Notes: generated from the letters alone by a model not told the origin. Positions 45,196 through 53,956 are shown, counted from the first letter of the stretch. The stretch is DNA of 64,000 bases from Desulfosporosinus orientis DSM 765 (GCF_000235605.1 NC_016584.1:422001-486000), one strand, 5' to 3'. Numbers and translations are program-made.

Positions 45196-46008
45196 GTGTT
45201 TAAACATGTCAAGGATATGGAGTATACCGTACATGTAGATCAACCTGATCCTCGGTTTGCTGTTTTACTTCTTGAACAATTTGGTGGCGGAAACGGTGAG
45301 CTTAAAGCGGCCATGCAATATTTCGCTCAGAGTTTAGGGTGCAATGACCCAAAAATTCGTGATTTACTGCAGGATATTGCTGCAGAGGAGTTAAGCCATT
45401 TGGAAATGGTGGGCGAGTGTTTGGCAATGTTGATTGGCAATGTGGATAACATACCTAAAGATTTTGCAGCTAATCATATGGCTCTGCTGGGAGGCGGACC
45501 GCTGTTGGTTAACTCTGCGGGAGTACCATGGTCATCCGCCTTTGTCAATTCAACAGGGGATCTTTATACGGATCTTTCATCAAATGCCGGAGCGGAATTG
45601 CGCGCTAAACTGATTTACGAACGACTTCTCCAGCAAACAGATGATGCCGGCGTTAAAGATATGATTCGTTTCCTCTTAAGCCGTGAGGAATCCCATAACT
45701 TCTCCTTTATGCAAGCTATTAACACTCTGCAAGGAACCGGAGTCAATAAAGACTTCAGAGACTCAGATTTTTCCAAGAAATATATGAACATGTCCACCTG
45801 TCAGGGGGACAGCCGAGGACCATGGAACCAGGGCAATGAGTTTTCTTATGAAGAAAATCCTGAACAGAAGTATGGCGGACCTGCCCAATATGGCAAAGAT
45901 CCTCAGGCAGTTGGAGGCAAAGAAGTTCAGCCTGGGTATAATGATCATACTCGTAATAATCCACAGTATTCTCAACCACAACCAACGCCGGCGCCAAACC
46001 AACATTAA
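45196..46008 (+). CDS. Manganese catalase / CotJC family
   Basis: The GTG at 45196 follows AAGGAGG and gives 270 residues. Di-manganese ligands are visible: E in LLLEQFGGGNGELKAAMQYF, EELSHLEM, and EESHNFSF. It degrades hydrogen peroxide to water and oxygen. The C-terminal 60 residues are rich in Pro, Gln, Asn and Gly and probably disordered, as in spore-coat relatives (CotJC). A terminator follows. It is either a cytoplasmic defence enzyme or a spore-coat component. Confidence 0.9.
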   Translation: MFKHVKDMEYTVHVDQPDPRFAVLLLEQFGGGNGELKAAMQYFAQSLGCNDPKIRDLLQDIAAEELSHLEMVGECLAMLIGNVDNIPKDFAANHMALLGGGPLLVNSAGVPWSSAFVNSTGDLYTDLSSNAGAELRAKLIYERLLQQTDDAGVKDMIRFLLSREESHNFSFMQAINTLQGTGVNKDFRDSDFSKKYMNMSTCQGDSRGPWNQGNEFSYEENPEQKYGGPAQYGKDPQAVGGKEVQPGYNDHTRNNPQYSQPQPTPAPNQH

Positions 46009-46030
46009 GACTAGGATTCACATATTTATA

Positions 46031-46069
46031 GAAATAGAGGCTAAGACAGCTTTAGCCTCTATTTCTTTA
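46031..46069 (+). terminator. Terminator after the Mn catalase gene
   Basis: GAAATAGAGGCTAA pairs with TTAGCCTCTATTTC and is followed by a T-rich tail. Confidence 0.85.
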
Positions 46070-46111
46070 TAGTCATTTTAATCATATTGTGAATAAGTCA
46101 TTCTGTTAATC

Positions 46112-46312
46112 TTATAGCAGGTTATCGGTCTTTTCCAAGACGATTCGGTGGTTTAGAAGGGTCATGTCTTTAATTCTGGCTTGGATAAATTTTTGCATTC
46201 CAAAGATGTCGATGAGCTTCAAGCCATTTTCGTAGGGCTCAATGATATCCACGGATTCCATAAACAGGACTTCGTTTTCTCCTTCTTTAAGATAGGCGTT
46301 AGCTTCACACAT
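46112..46312 (-). CDS. cooT: CooT family nickel-binding protein
   Basis: The 66-residue protein begins MCEANAYL, the CooT signature with the Ni-binding Cys at position 2. It continues with the family pattern EVLFMESVDIIEP, LIDIFGMQKFIQARIKDM, and LLNHRIVLEK. CooT dimers bind Ni for carbon monoxide dehydrogenase maturation, and many copies occur outside coo clusters. It is 31 bases downstream of the Fur-family gene on the same strand. Confidence 0.85.
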   Translation of the reverse strand: MCEANAYLKEGENEVLFMESVDIIEPYENGLKLIDIFGMQKFIQARIKDMTLLNHRIVLEKTDNLL

Positions 46313-46343
46313 GATTATTAGCTCCTTTTATTCTCACAAATTT

Positions 46344-46811
46344 TCATGGCCTTTCGTCATTCTTAGAATCATAATTGAGATTTTTACAGTCATGACAATA
46401 GCCATAGATTTCCAACTTATGACCGGTTATGTCAAAATCAATTTTGTTTTTGAGAGTTTCCTTTAATTCACCGATAGGGCAGTCTTCAATGGAAATTAAC
46501 TTATGACATTTCACACATAAGAGATGGTGTTTATGTTCATTGTGGTTAAGTTCATATAGAGCTTTGCCATCATCATTTCTGGTTGTTTTTATAACTAAGT
46601 TTTTAGAGGCGAAGGTATCCAGGGTTCTATAAACCGTTGACAAATCTATGGAGGAAGTTTTATCTTTTAAAGCTATAAATAGTTGTTCAGCAGTCATAGG
46701 GAGTTTAGATTCTTCCAGGAGTTCAAGAATAGAATTCCTGTGTCGGGTGCTTTTAATGCCTTCCCGATTAAGTAATTCTTTATATTTTGAGTTTTGGTCC
46801 AATAAGATCAT
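46344..46811 (-). CDS. Fur-family metal regulator, probably Zur
   Basis: The 155-residue protein has the Fur winged helix (about 10-85: STRHRNSILELLEES, LSTVYRTLDTF) and metal sites NEHKHHLLCVKCHKLISI and the C-terminal CHDC, together the structural-zinc Cys4. It is divergent from a zinc-type ABC operon, with 224 bases between start codons. Zur is therefore the best call. Because CooT follows, a nickel regulator is an alternative. Confidence 0.85.
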   Translation of the reverse strand: MILLDQNSKYKELLNREGIKSTRHRNSILELLEESKLPMTAEQLFIALKDKTSSIDLSTVYRTLDTFASKNLVIKTTRNDDGKALYELNHNEHKHHLLCVKCHKLISIEDCPIGELKETLKNKIDFDITGHKLEIYGYCHDCKNLNYDSKNDERP

Positions 46812-46953
46812 TCCTTATTCTTCAATTGCTTTATTATGTTCATTTTAACCCTTTTTAATATTTTAGCAATATTTTCTCAATTAAAGAGAGGAAAAATGAC
46901 GGTGATAAGGTGTTTTTTTAGCAAGCAGCAATGATTAAGAAGTAAAATAATGG

Positions 46954-47008
46954 TTTACAATTAGAGATATTAGAGTATAATTACTTAATGAAATGCAAAT
47001 GCATTGCA
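46954..47008 (+). promoter_or_regulatory. Promoter and candidate Zur operator for znuACB
   Basis: TTTACA (46954-46959) and TATAAT (46976-46981) are 16 bases apart. TGCAA-N5-TTGCA at 46994-47008 lies at the expected transcription start, with a palindromic TGCA centre. This would let a Fur-family dimer block transcription. The match to a known Zur box is not exact. Confidence 0.55.
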
Positions 47009-47035
47009 GTTGCAAGTAGTGGAAGGGGAAGTTAT

Positions 47036-47965
47036 ATGTCCGTTAAGAAAGTAAAGACTCTATGGGTGGTAGTGTTAAGTGTTTTGTTAGTGTTCTTAAG
47101 CGGTTGCGGGGGAAAGAATGACTCGAAGCCAGCGGTAAGTCAGACCGGTGATTCAAAAACCGAAAGATCCTTAACCATAGCAGCTTCTTTTTATCCGATG
47201 TATATTTTCACCTTAAATATTGCTAAGGATGTTCCCAATGTCAAGGTTGTAAGTTTAACGAAGCCTACCACCGGGTGCCTGCATGACTATGCATTAACAC
47301 CAGATGATATGAAGAACTTAGAGGGGGCTCAAATTCTGGTTATCAACGGAGCAGGCATGGAAGGGTTTATGGATAAAGTTAAAGGGCAAATGCCTGACCT
47401 GAAAATCATCGAATCCAGTCAAGGGATCCCGTTAATCCAAGGGGACGGTGATGAAGGAGATAATCCCCATGTATGGTTAAGCATTTCAAATGCTATCACT
47501 CAGGTAAATACCATTGGCAATCAATTAGCTTCTTTAGATCCGGCAAATGCTTCGCAATATCAAGAAAATACGAAAGTTTATGTTGCCAAGCTTGAAGATT
47601 TGAAAACGAAAATGCATAAGGCCTTGGATGGAGTTCAACAACGCAATATTGTCACTTTTCATGAGGCTTTTCCTTATTTTTCCAAAGAATTCAACCTGAA
47701 TATCGCGGGGGTTATTGAACGGGAACCGGGTTCGGCGCCAAGCGCTAAAGAATTGAGTGAGACCATAGAACAGATCAAAAGCATAGGCATAAAAGCATTG
47801 TTTGCTGAACCGCAGTATCCGTCAAAAGCTGCTGACACTATTGCCAAAGAAACAGGAGCGAAAGTTTATACCCTTGACCCAGTGGTAACAGGGCCAATGG
47901 ATGCCGATGCCTATGTTAATATAATGGAAAGTAATTTAACAACATTACAAGAGGCGTTAAAATGA
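47036..47965 (+). CDS. znuA: Zinc-type ABC transporter solute-binding lipoprotein
   Basis: The ATG at 47036 after GGAAGGGGAA gives 309 residues; an upstream in-frame ATG falls in the operator. The signal peptide ends at the lipobox LSGCG. Metal ligands of cluster A-I proteins are present: H in CLHDYALTPDD, NPHVWLS, and TFHEAFPYF, plus the acidic ligand in AEPQYPSKAADTI. There is no His-rich loop, which is common but not universal in ZnuA, so Mn or Ni cannot be fully excluded. It heads an operon with overlapping znuC and znuB. Confidence 0.88.
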   Translation: MSVKKVKTLWVVVLSVLLVFLSGCGGKNDSKPAVSQTGDSKTERSLTIAASFYPMYIFTLNIAKDVPNVKVVSLTKPTTGCLHDYALTPDDMKNLEGAQILVINGAGMEGFMDKVKGQMPDLKIIESSQGIPLIQGDGDEGDNPHVWLSISNAITQVNTIGNQLASLDPANASQYQENTKVYVAKLEDLKTKMHKALDGVQQRNIVTFHEAFPYFSKEFNLNIAGVIEREPGSAPSAKELSETIEQIKSIGIKALFAEPQYPSKAADTIAKETGAKVYTLDPVVTGPMDADAYVNIMESNLTTLQEALK

Positions 47966-48777
47966 AACATTCTAAATGTGTCAATTCCGAATATAAGACG
48001 TGTGAATCCAGTTTGTGTTGTACAAAAATTAATAACTTTGGGGTCAAACGCAGTGGTACAGAAATCTTAAAGAATGTTAATCTGCACATTCATTGCGGAG
48101 ATCTAACGGCGATTATTGGTCCTAACGGTGCCGGGAAAAGTACACTTTTGAAGGCTATTTTAGGGGAGATTACCCATAGCGGGGAGCTTCAATTTCTCGA
48201 TGCCAATAATGGAACCACAAGACCTTCTATGGGCTATGTTCCGCAAAAGCTCGATTTAGATTCCAGTTCCCCCACGAGTGTTCTGGATTTGTTTGCTGCG
48301 GCTCATACGAATCTCCCAATTTGGTTTAGGTATCCCAAAAAGATTCGTGAACGTGTCCAAAAAAGTTTGAGCAGAACTCACGGTGAGCACCTGATTAATA
48401 AACGGCTCGGTGATTTATCCGGCGGTGAACTGCAAAGAGTTCTGTTAGCCCTGGCTCTTGATCCGATCCCTAATCTCTTACTGTTGGACGAACCGGTATC
48501 AGGGATTGATCAAAATGGACTGGAACTGTTTTATCAAACGGTTTCCATGCTAAGAAAAAACTACGATTTATCCATTATTCTTGTGTCCCATGACCTTAAT
48601 TTAATAGCGGAGTATGCTGATCGGGTCGCTTTTGTCAATAATCATACCATTGAATGCTGCGGGACCCCTCAAGAAGTTTTTAGCAATGAAAAAGTAATTC
48701 AGACTTTTGGATTGGATTGGTCCAGTCGATTCCAAAAGGTTGAGAAGGATAGGGTGGCCAATGCATTTATGGTATAG
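47962..48777 (+). CDS. znuC: Zinc-type ABC transporter ATP-binding protein
   Basis: The 271-residue ATPase has Walker A GPNGAGKST, signature LSGGELQRV, Walker B LLLLDEP and the His switch SHD. Its ATG overlaps the znuA stop (ATGA). Before the ATPase fold an N-terminal extension of about 20 residues holds four Cys (positions 6, 14, 19, 20), unusual for this family. Confidence 0.9.
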   Translation: MKHSKCVNSEYKTCESSLCCTKINNFGVKRSGTEILKNVNLHIHCGDLTAIIGPNGAGKSTLLKAILGEITHSGELQFLDANNGTTRPSMGYVPQKLDLDSSSPTSVLDLFAAAHTNLPIWFRYPKKIRERVQKSLSRTHGEHLINKRLGDLSGGELQRVLLALALDPIPNLLLLDEPVSGIDQNGLELFYQTVSMLRKNYDLSIILVSHDLNLIAEYADRVAFVNNHTIECCGTPQEVFSNEKVIQTFGLDWSSRFQKVEKDRVANAFMV

Positions 48778-49618
48778 TTTAGTAGACTTCTTGCTTCCTT
48801 TTCAATGGATGCAGTATGCTTTTATGAAGAATGCTCTCTTAGGGGTTCTGTTGGTAACGCCCATCTTTGGCTTATTAGGCACAATGATTGTCAATAATAA
48901 GATGGCTTTTTTTTCCGATTCCTTAGGGCACTCTGCCCTAACCGGAATTGCCATCGGAGTGATACTGGGGAATGCCTTTCCGCTTTTGGAAATTAAGCCT
49001 ATCTGGTCAATGCTCTTATTTTCCGTACTGATTACCATAGCAATTCTGGTGGTGAAAGAAGCCAACACAGCATCGACGGACACCATTATTGGTGTGTTTT
49101 CTTCCACTGCCGTTGCCCTGGGACTGGTTATTCTAACTCGCAACGGAGGTTTTAATAAATATTCCAGTTATCTTATCGGAGATTTTTTGAGTATCAGCCC
49201 TTCGGACTTACTGATCCTGGGGATTGTTTTTGTGTTGGTTATCGTGTTATGGGTGGGCATTTTTAATAAACTTTTGTTAGCAAGTTTGAATCAATCCCTG
49301 GCCCGTAGCCGAGGGATTCAAGTTAAACGGTATGAATACTTATTCGCCGTTATTATGGCGCTTATCGTGACAATTTCCATACAATGGGTAGGAATCTTGA
49401 TTATTAGTTCCCTACTGGTCATTCCGGCTGCCTCATCTCGAAATATCGCTAAAAACATGAGGCAATATCATATCTACTCTGTTCTAATTGCTATTATTTC
49501 GGGGCTATCTGGTTTGATTCTATCCTATTTTTGGGGAACTGCTACCGGAGCAACCATTGTTTTGATCACTTCAGGATTCTTTGCAATGACGTTTGCCATG
49601 AAATTGAGGCTTGGCTAA
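48761..49618 (+). CDS. znuB: Zinc-type ABC transporter permease
   Basis: The ATG at 48761 has a GGTGG site just upstream and overlaps znuC by 17 bases, giving 285 residues. The ABC-3 family pattern is clear, with about eight helices: MKNALLGVLLVTPIFGLLGTMIV, FFSDSLGHSALTGIAIG, VKEANTASTDTIIGV, and SSLLVIPAASSRNIA. It forms the membrane channel with znuC. Confidence 0.9.
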   Translation: MHLWYSLVDFLLPFQWMQYAFMKNALLGVLLVTPIFGLLGTMIVNNKMAFFSDSLGHSALTGIAIGVILGNAFPLLEIKPIWSMLLFSVLITIAILVVKEANTASTDTIIGVFSSTAVALGLVILTRNGGFNKYSSYLIGDFLSISPSDLLILGIVFVLVIVLWVGIFNKLLLASLNQSLARSRGIQVKRYEYLFAVIMALIVTISIQWVGILIISSLLVIPAASSRNIAKNMRQYHIYSVLIAIISGLSGLILSYFWGTATGATIVLITSGFFAMTFAMKLRLG

Positions 49619-49872
49619 CCATAGAGATTACAAAAAAGAGGCGTCTTCCCGCTCACTGTATCAGAGTGGTGATCCTGAGCACCTTCCTGATAGAATTTCT
49701 CTTCATCAGGAGCCAGCTCTTTTAATAGTCTCAGAAACTCTCCGGCATGGACTCTTTCTTCGTCGGCAATATCCTTTAATACTTCAATGGCAAGTATGAT
49801 ATTTCTAAAAGAGCAGCTTGTGTAATTTGTCTTCAATATAAAGGTGGCGTTTATGCGACTTGGTGTTGACAT
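49615..49872 (-). pseudogene. Remnant of a ferritin-like (rubrerythrin-type) small protein
   Basis: The frame has one ferritin-like helix with the diiron motif DEERVH and the family-typical tail HAGEFLRLLKELAPDEEKFYQEG. The N-terminal 24 residues look unrelated, and the first helix with its EExxH/ExxH ligands is missing. I read it as a 5'-truncated copy of the small rubrerythrin/encapsulin-cargo-like family. No ribosome site precedes the only start. Confidence 0.45.
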
Positions 49873-49895
49873 ATTACGCTAATGTAGGATAATAT
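49866..49895 (+). promoter_or_regulatory. Promoter of the nrdD riboswitch leader
   Basis: TTGACA (49866-49871) and TAATAT (49890-49895) are 18 bases apart; GATAAT two bases earlier would give 16. Transcription would start about 20 bases before the aptamer. Confidence 0.6.
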
Positions 49896-49919
49896 TATGG
49901 CAATCAAATAGTTGGTAAA

Positions 49920-50125
49920 TAAAGGTGCTAGTACAAACGAGTACAGCTTAAAAGGGAAGCAGGTAAAAGTCCTGCACGGTCCCGCCACTGTGATGGGGAG
50001 ATGTTTCACACGAGCCACTGGGTCCATACTGGGAAGGCGTGAAGCATTGATGATCCTAAGTCAGAAGACCTGCCTTTGTTAACGAACCAATGACTCTACG
50101 AGCGATAGGGGGGTTCTGTTTACGT
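49920..50125 (+). promoter_or_regulatory. Cobalamin riboswitch 1, upstream of nrdDG
   Basis: The B12-box core is complete: AAAAGGGAAGCAGGT, CCTGCACGGTCCCGCCACTGT, GCCACTGGGT with GGGAAGGCG, TGATGATCCTAAGTCAGAAGACCTGCC, and the P13 arm with CTACGAGCGATAGGGGGG. GAGCGA (50100-50105) in P13 can pair with TCGCTC (50155-50160) of the terminator, a clear antiterminator candidate. Confidence 0.95.
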
Positions 50126-50146
50126 GTCTATTCATGGATACACATT

Positions 50147-50180
50147 GCTTCTTGTCGCTCAGCGTCAAGAGGCTTTTTTA
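50147..50180 (+). terminator. B12-controlled terminator before nrdD
   Basis: GCTTCTTGTCGC pairs with GCGTCAAGAGGC (one mismatch) and a T run follows. It excludes the antiterminator pairing with the P13 arm of riboswitch 1. Confidence 0.85.
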
Positions 50181-50303
50181 TTACCCGTGATCTGCACATA
50201 AGTTGAACTAGGAAAGTTTCCTGGGCCTGGAAATCTATCAAGTGCGAGGCAGTGTATTCGGGCACCAGCCAAGCATTCTAAAAGAAATGAGGAGGTCACT
50301 GAA

Positions 50304-52394
50304 GTGACGATAACACAAATCATTAAAAGAGATGGGAGACTTGAGGTTTTCAACGAAGAGAAAATAATTCATGCCATTTTCAAGGCTGCCACAGCTTGTG
50401 GAGGCTCAGATTATGAGCGGGCCGAGGAGATTGGCAGGCAAGTTACAGAACTTTTGGCTGGAAATTTTAAGGACAAGCAACCGGACGTAGAATCCATTCA
50501 AGATATGGTGGAAAAAGTGCTGATTGAAAATGGCCATGCCAAGACTGCCAAAGCCTATATCCTTTATCGTCAGAAAAGGAAAGACAGTCGTGAGATGGAT
50601 GCGTTAGTTGGAGCGACCATAAGCATGTTTTCGGACTACCTGGGGGATAAAGACTGGCAAATTAACGAGAATGCCAACACCCAGAAAAGTATTAACGGGC
50701 TAAATAACTATGTCCGAGAGGTGTTCACAAAAAAGTATTGGCTTTATGAGGTTTATCCCCAGGAGGTCCGAGAGGCCCATGAAAGCGGAGATTGTCATAT
50801 CCATGACTTAGGGTTCTTTGGTCCTTATTGTGCCGGCTGGGATTTGAGGCAGCTTCTTATGGATGGCTTTGGCGGTGTAGCCGGTAAGGTCGAAAGCGGT
50901 CCGGCTAAGCATTTACGATCCTTCTTAGGGCAAATTGTCAACTCTACCTTTACTACTCAAGGAGAAACAGCTGGAGCTCAGGCTTGGTCGAGTTTTGATA
51001 CGTTTTGTGCCCCCTTTATAAGAAAGGATCAAATGACGTTTTCTCAGGTTAAACAGTGTTTGCAAGAATTTGTGTTCAATATTAACGTACCGACAAGGGT
51101 TGGCTTTCAATGCCCCTTCTCCAACCTCACCTTTGATATTAGAGTGCCTTCAACTCTAAAAGACGAACATGTCATTATCGATGGAAAATACACGGAGGAC
51201 AGCTATGGGGATTTTCAAAAAGAGATGGATATGTTCAACTTGGCGTTTTGCGAAGTGATGTTGGAAGGAGATGCTAAAGGAAGAGTGTTTACTTTTCCAA
51301 TTCCAACCCTGAACATCAGCAAAGAATTTGCCTGGCAGAGTCCTGTGACTGATGCTTTCATGCAGATTACCTGTAAGTATGGTATTCCCTACTTTGCAAA
51401 TTATGTAAATTCTGATTTGTCACCGGATGATGCCGTATCGATGTGCTGCCGGTTAAGGCTAAATACGGGAGAACTTCGCAAAAGAGGCGGGGGCCTGTTT
51501 GGGAGCAATCCTCTCACAGGTTCAATTGGAGTATTTACCATAAATTTGCCTAGATTGGCGTATCTTTCGAAGACGGAGGAGGAATTTTTGGAACGACTGA
51601 AACAAATGGCAGAAATAGGACGTACAGCTTTAGAAATCAAGCGAAAAATCGTTGAACAACAGTCTGATAAAGGGCTGTATCCCTATTCATGTCATTATCT
51701 AAGACATTCCAAGGAGCGAACTGGGCAATATTGGCACAATCATTTCAGTACTATAGGTATTGTCGGCATGAATGAGGCCTTACTTAATTTTATGGGAAAG
51801 GGAATTGAAACCAGTGAAGGACGGGAGTTCTCAGTTAGTGTTATGAATTACCTGAGAGACCTGTTAGTCAAATTTCAGCAGGAGACAGGCAATGTTTATA
51901 ATTTGGAGGCTACCCCTGCGGAGGGAACCTCTTATCGCTTGGCCATGTTGGATGCCCAGAAATATAGTTCAATTATTACTGCGGGTAAAGAAGTTCCTTA
52001 TTATTCAAACTCTACCCAGCTGCCGGTAGGCTATACAGAGGATATCTTCGAAGTTTTAGAGCTTCAGGACGAACTCCAGTCTCTTTACACTGGGGGAACG
52101 GTTCAGCATTTATATTTAGGAGATGCCGTTGAAGATACTGAAGTGTGTAAACGGCTTATTCAAAAAATATTCAATAAGTATAAGATCCCCTATATTTCCA
52201 TTACTCCCACGTTTAGTATTTGTGACACCCATGGATATATCGGTGGAGAGCAATTTAACTGTCCAGAATGTGGCGCTGAAACAGAGGTTTGGTCGAGAGT
52301 GACAGGATATCTCCGGCCGGTTAAGAATTACAATCTTGGCAAGAAGGAAGAGTATCAGCAACGGAAAAAATTTGTCATTGCGGAGGTGGTTTAA
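50304..52394 (+). CDS. nrdD: Anaerobic (class III) ribonucleoside-triphosphate reductase
   Basis: The GTG at 50304 follows GAGGAGG and gives 696 residues. An ATP-cone domain (about 1-95; QIIKRDGRLEVFNEEKI) precedes the glycyl-radical enzyme domain. Zn-binding Cys residues occur in ICDTHGY and CPECGAE, and the radical Gly in RVTGYLRPVKNYNLGK. It makes deoxynucleotides without oxygen or B12. The B12 riboswitch would repress it when B12 is plentiful. Confidence 0.95.
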   Translation: MTITQIIKRDGRLEVFNEEKIIHAIFKAATACGGSDYERAEEIGRQVTELLAGNFKDKQPDVESIQDMVEKVLIENGHAKTAKAYILYRQKRKDSREMDALVGATISMFSDYLGDKDWQINENANTQKSINGLNNYVREVFTKKYWLYEVYPQEVREAHESGDCHIHDLGFFGPYCAGWDLRQLLMDGFGGVAGKVESGPAKHLRSFLGQIVNSTFTTQGETAGAQAWSSFDTFCAPFIRKDQMTFSQVKQCLQEFVFNINVPTRVGFQCPFSNLTFDIRVPSTLKDEHVIIDGKYTEDSYGDFQKEMDMFNLAFCEVMLEGDAKGRVFTFPIPTLNISKEFAWQSPVTDAFMQITCKYGIPYFANYVNSDLSPDDAVSMCCRLRLNTGELRKRGGGLFGSNPLTGSIGVFTINLPRLAYLSKTEEEFLERLKQMAEIGRTALEIKRKIVEQQSDKGLYPYSCHYLRHSKERTGQYWHNHFSTIGIVGMNEALLNFMGKGIETSEGREFSVSVMNYLRDLLVKFQQETGNVYNLEATPAEGTSYRLAMLDAQKYSSIITAGKEVPYYSNSTQLPVGYTEDIFEVLELQDELQSLYTGGTVQHLYLGDAVEDTEVCKRLIQKIFNKYKIPYISITPTFSICDTHGYIGGEQFNCPECGAETEVWSRVTGYLRPVKNYNLGKKEEYQQRKKFVIAEVV

Positions 52395-53069
52395 TTGAAG
52401 ATTGGGGGATTCTTAAAGGCATCATTTGTTGATTACCCTGGCAAGATAGCGTCTGTGGTTTTTACCCAGGGCTGCAACTTAAGATGCAGTTTTTGTCACA
52501 ATGCCATTCTCATTGATACGGATAATACTGCTCATGGTATTTTGCCTGAAGAAATTTTCGAATGGCTTGCTAAACGAAAAGGTATGATTGATTCAGTAGT
52601 AGTTACTGGAGGAGAGCCAACTCTGCAACCTGACCTTAAAGTGTTTATTGAAGAATTAAAAGCTATGAGTTTCCTTGTCAAGCTTGACACAAACGGGACA
52701 AACCCAGACATTATAAGAGCACTGCTGGATGATGAACTCCTGGATTTTATAGCAATGGACATTAAGGCTCCTCTCAGCAAATACGATAGTATTGCCGGAA
52801 CAAGTCAATTAAACCTATCTTCAATCAGAGAGAGTGCAGAGATTATTAAGAACTGCGACATAGACTATGAGTTCAGGACAACTTTTTGTCCTGAACTTGC
52901 AACGGATGATATCCCTTGTATAATCCTAGATTTTGATCTGGTTTCCAATTATGTGGTGCAAAATTGCAGGAACAGTCAATTTGAAAAGAGACTCGATAAT
53001 AAACAAAGTTTGCGAAGCTTAGTTAATGAAGCTTCAGCGCTATCCTTACGGGGCTTTGAGTTAGGCTAA
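52395..53069 (+). CDS. nrdG: Anaerobic ribonucleotide reductase activating protein
   Basis: A TTG directly after the nrdD stop gives 224 residues. The radical SAM motif is CNLRCSFCHN, and VVTGGEPTLQPDL is the SAM-binding GGE motif. It generates the glycyl radical on NrdD. The length fits the longer form found with clostridial NrdD. Confidence 0.93.
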   Translation: MKIGGFLKASFVDYPGKIASVVFTQGCNLRCSFCHNAILIDTDNTAHGILPEEIFEWLAKRKGMIDSVVVTGGEPTLQPDLKVFIEELKAMSFLVKLDTNGTNPDIIRALLDDELLDFIAMDIKAPLSKYDSIAGTSQLNLSSIRESAEIIKNCDIDYEFRTTFCPELATDDIPCIILDFDLVSNYVVQNCRNSQFEKRLDNKQSLRSLVNEASALSLRGFELG

Positions 53070-53074
53070 GGGTC

Positions 53075-53103
53075 AAAAAAATCAGCCTCTAATGAGATGC
53101 TGA
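53075..53103 (-). terminator. Minus-strand terminator convergent with nrdG
   Basis: Minus strand TCAGCATCTC and GAGGCTGA form a stem with a short loop followed by seven T. It marks the end of a minus-strand transcript that comes from riboswitch 2. Confidence 0.7.
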
Positions 53104-53233
53104 CGGTCAGATCAACATATCTTGAGGCTGAAAATGATAATATTCCAAAAGGGTCCAAACTTTCCCCGGCGAATCTGAATTATTATTTCGCACGTAAGAT
53201 GCAGGAAGATTTTGAATTCCTCTGGAAATGTTT

Positions 53234-53279
53234 ACAAAATAATAAAGCAACCTCCCAGCACCCTGATCTGGGAGGTTGC
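53234..53279 (-). terminator. Minus-strand terminator of riboswitch 2
   Basis: GCAACCTCCCAG and CTGGGAGGTTGC form a perfect 12-bp stem. On the minus strand TTTATTATTTTG follows; on the plus strand there is no T run, so the direction is minus. Confidence 0.8.
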
Positions 53280-53302
53280 AAATATATCAAAACATTAATA
53301 TT

Positions 53303-53456
53303 CTAACCTTCCCATCCTTCGTGGGGGCTAAAGGAAAAACAAGCAGGTTCCTGGCTTTAGATCACGGTGATCTATTACAGTGGCGGGACCGCGTCAGAAT
53401 AAGACTGAACTTCCCTTTTAAACACTTTTTGAGACAAAAGTGTACTTGTTTTTAGT
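53303..53456 (-). promoter_or_regulatory. Cobalamin riboswitch 2, shortened, minus strand, no gene
   Basis: On the minus strand AAAAGGGAAGTTCAGT, TCTGACGCGGTCCCGCCACTGT and AAAGCCAGGAACCTGCTTG match the B12 aptamer, and a P13-like arm CCCCCACGAAGGATGGGAAGG follows. The segment between ACTGT and GCCAGGA is only about 22 bases, against about 75 in its neighbours. Most of P4-P6, including the L5 kissing-loop region, is therefore missing. No gene follows; its terminator leads toward the antisense strand of nrdG. Confidence 0.8.
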
Positions 53457-53765
53457 ATTAAACTAGCTAAAAGAGTAGCACAGGTTCAAATTACTGTCAA
53501 TGTAAAATCCAATAATTTTTAAAAATATTGTATCTGATTTTAACATTGAATTTGGTTATTAATGTATTACAGTTTTGAACAAGATATAATAGATTTATTA
53601 ATATAATCAGGAATTGACAAATCATTGAATAAGGTATAAGATTTTAAGAAAAAATTCACAAACCTTCAATAAAAGTATGCTAATTCTTTAATTCCTCAAT
53701 ATTGTTAAGGATTGACAAAGGTAATTGCGCTATGCTTGGCTAAAAAACAACTTAATAGTATCCAA

Positions 53766-53956
53766 CGAGTCATACTTTTCTCAGAAAGTACTGAACAGGG
53801 AAGTCAGTTAATCTGACGCGGTCCCGCCACTGTGATAGTGAGCAGTCTTACACGATGTCACTGGATTACCAGGAAGGTGTAAGGTGGCGATGAACTTAAG
53901 CCAGGAGACCTTGCTCGTTAGGGATTAAACAGAACCTACGGTAGATAGGGGAGGAA
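53766..53956 (+). promoter_or_regulatory. Cobalamin riboswitch 3, upstream of the small protein and methyltransferase
   Basis: All core elements are present: ACAGGGAAGTCAGTT, CTGACGCGGTCCCGCCACTGTGA, TGTCACTGGAT with GGAAGGTG, GATGAACTTAAGCCAGGAGACC, and the P13 arm AACCTACGGTAGATAGGGGAGG. The P13 arm contains the ribosome site of a leader frame starting at 53962. Confidence 0.95.

Noticed and set aside
53097-53306. A 69-codon plus-strand frame after nrdG
   Set aside because: It spans two minus-strand terminator hairpins and shows no family features or ribosome site.
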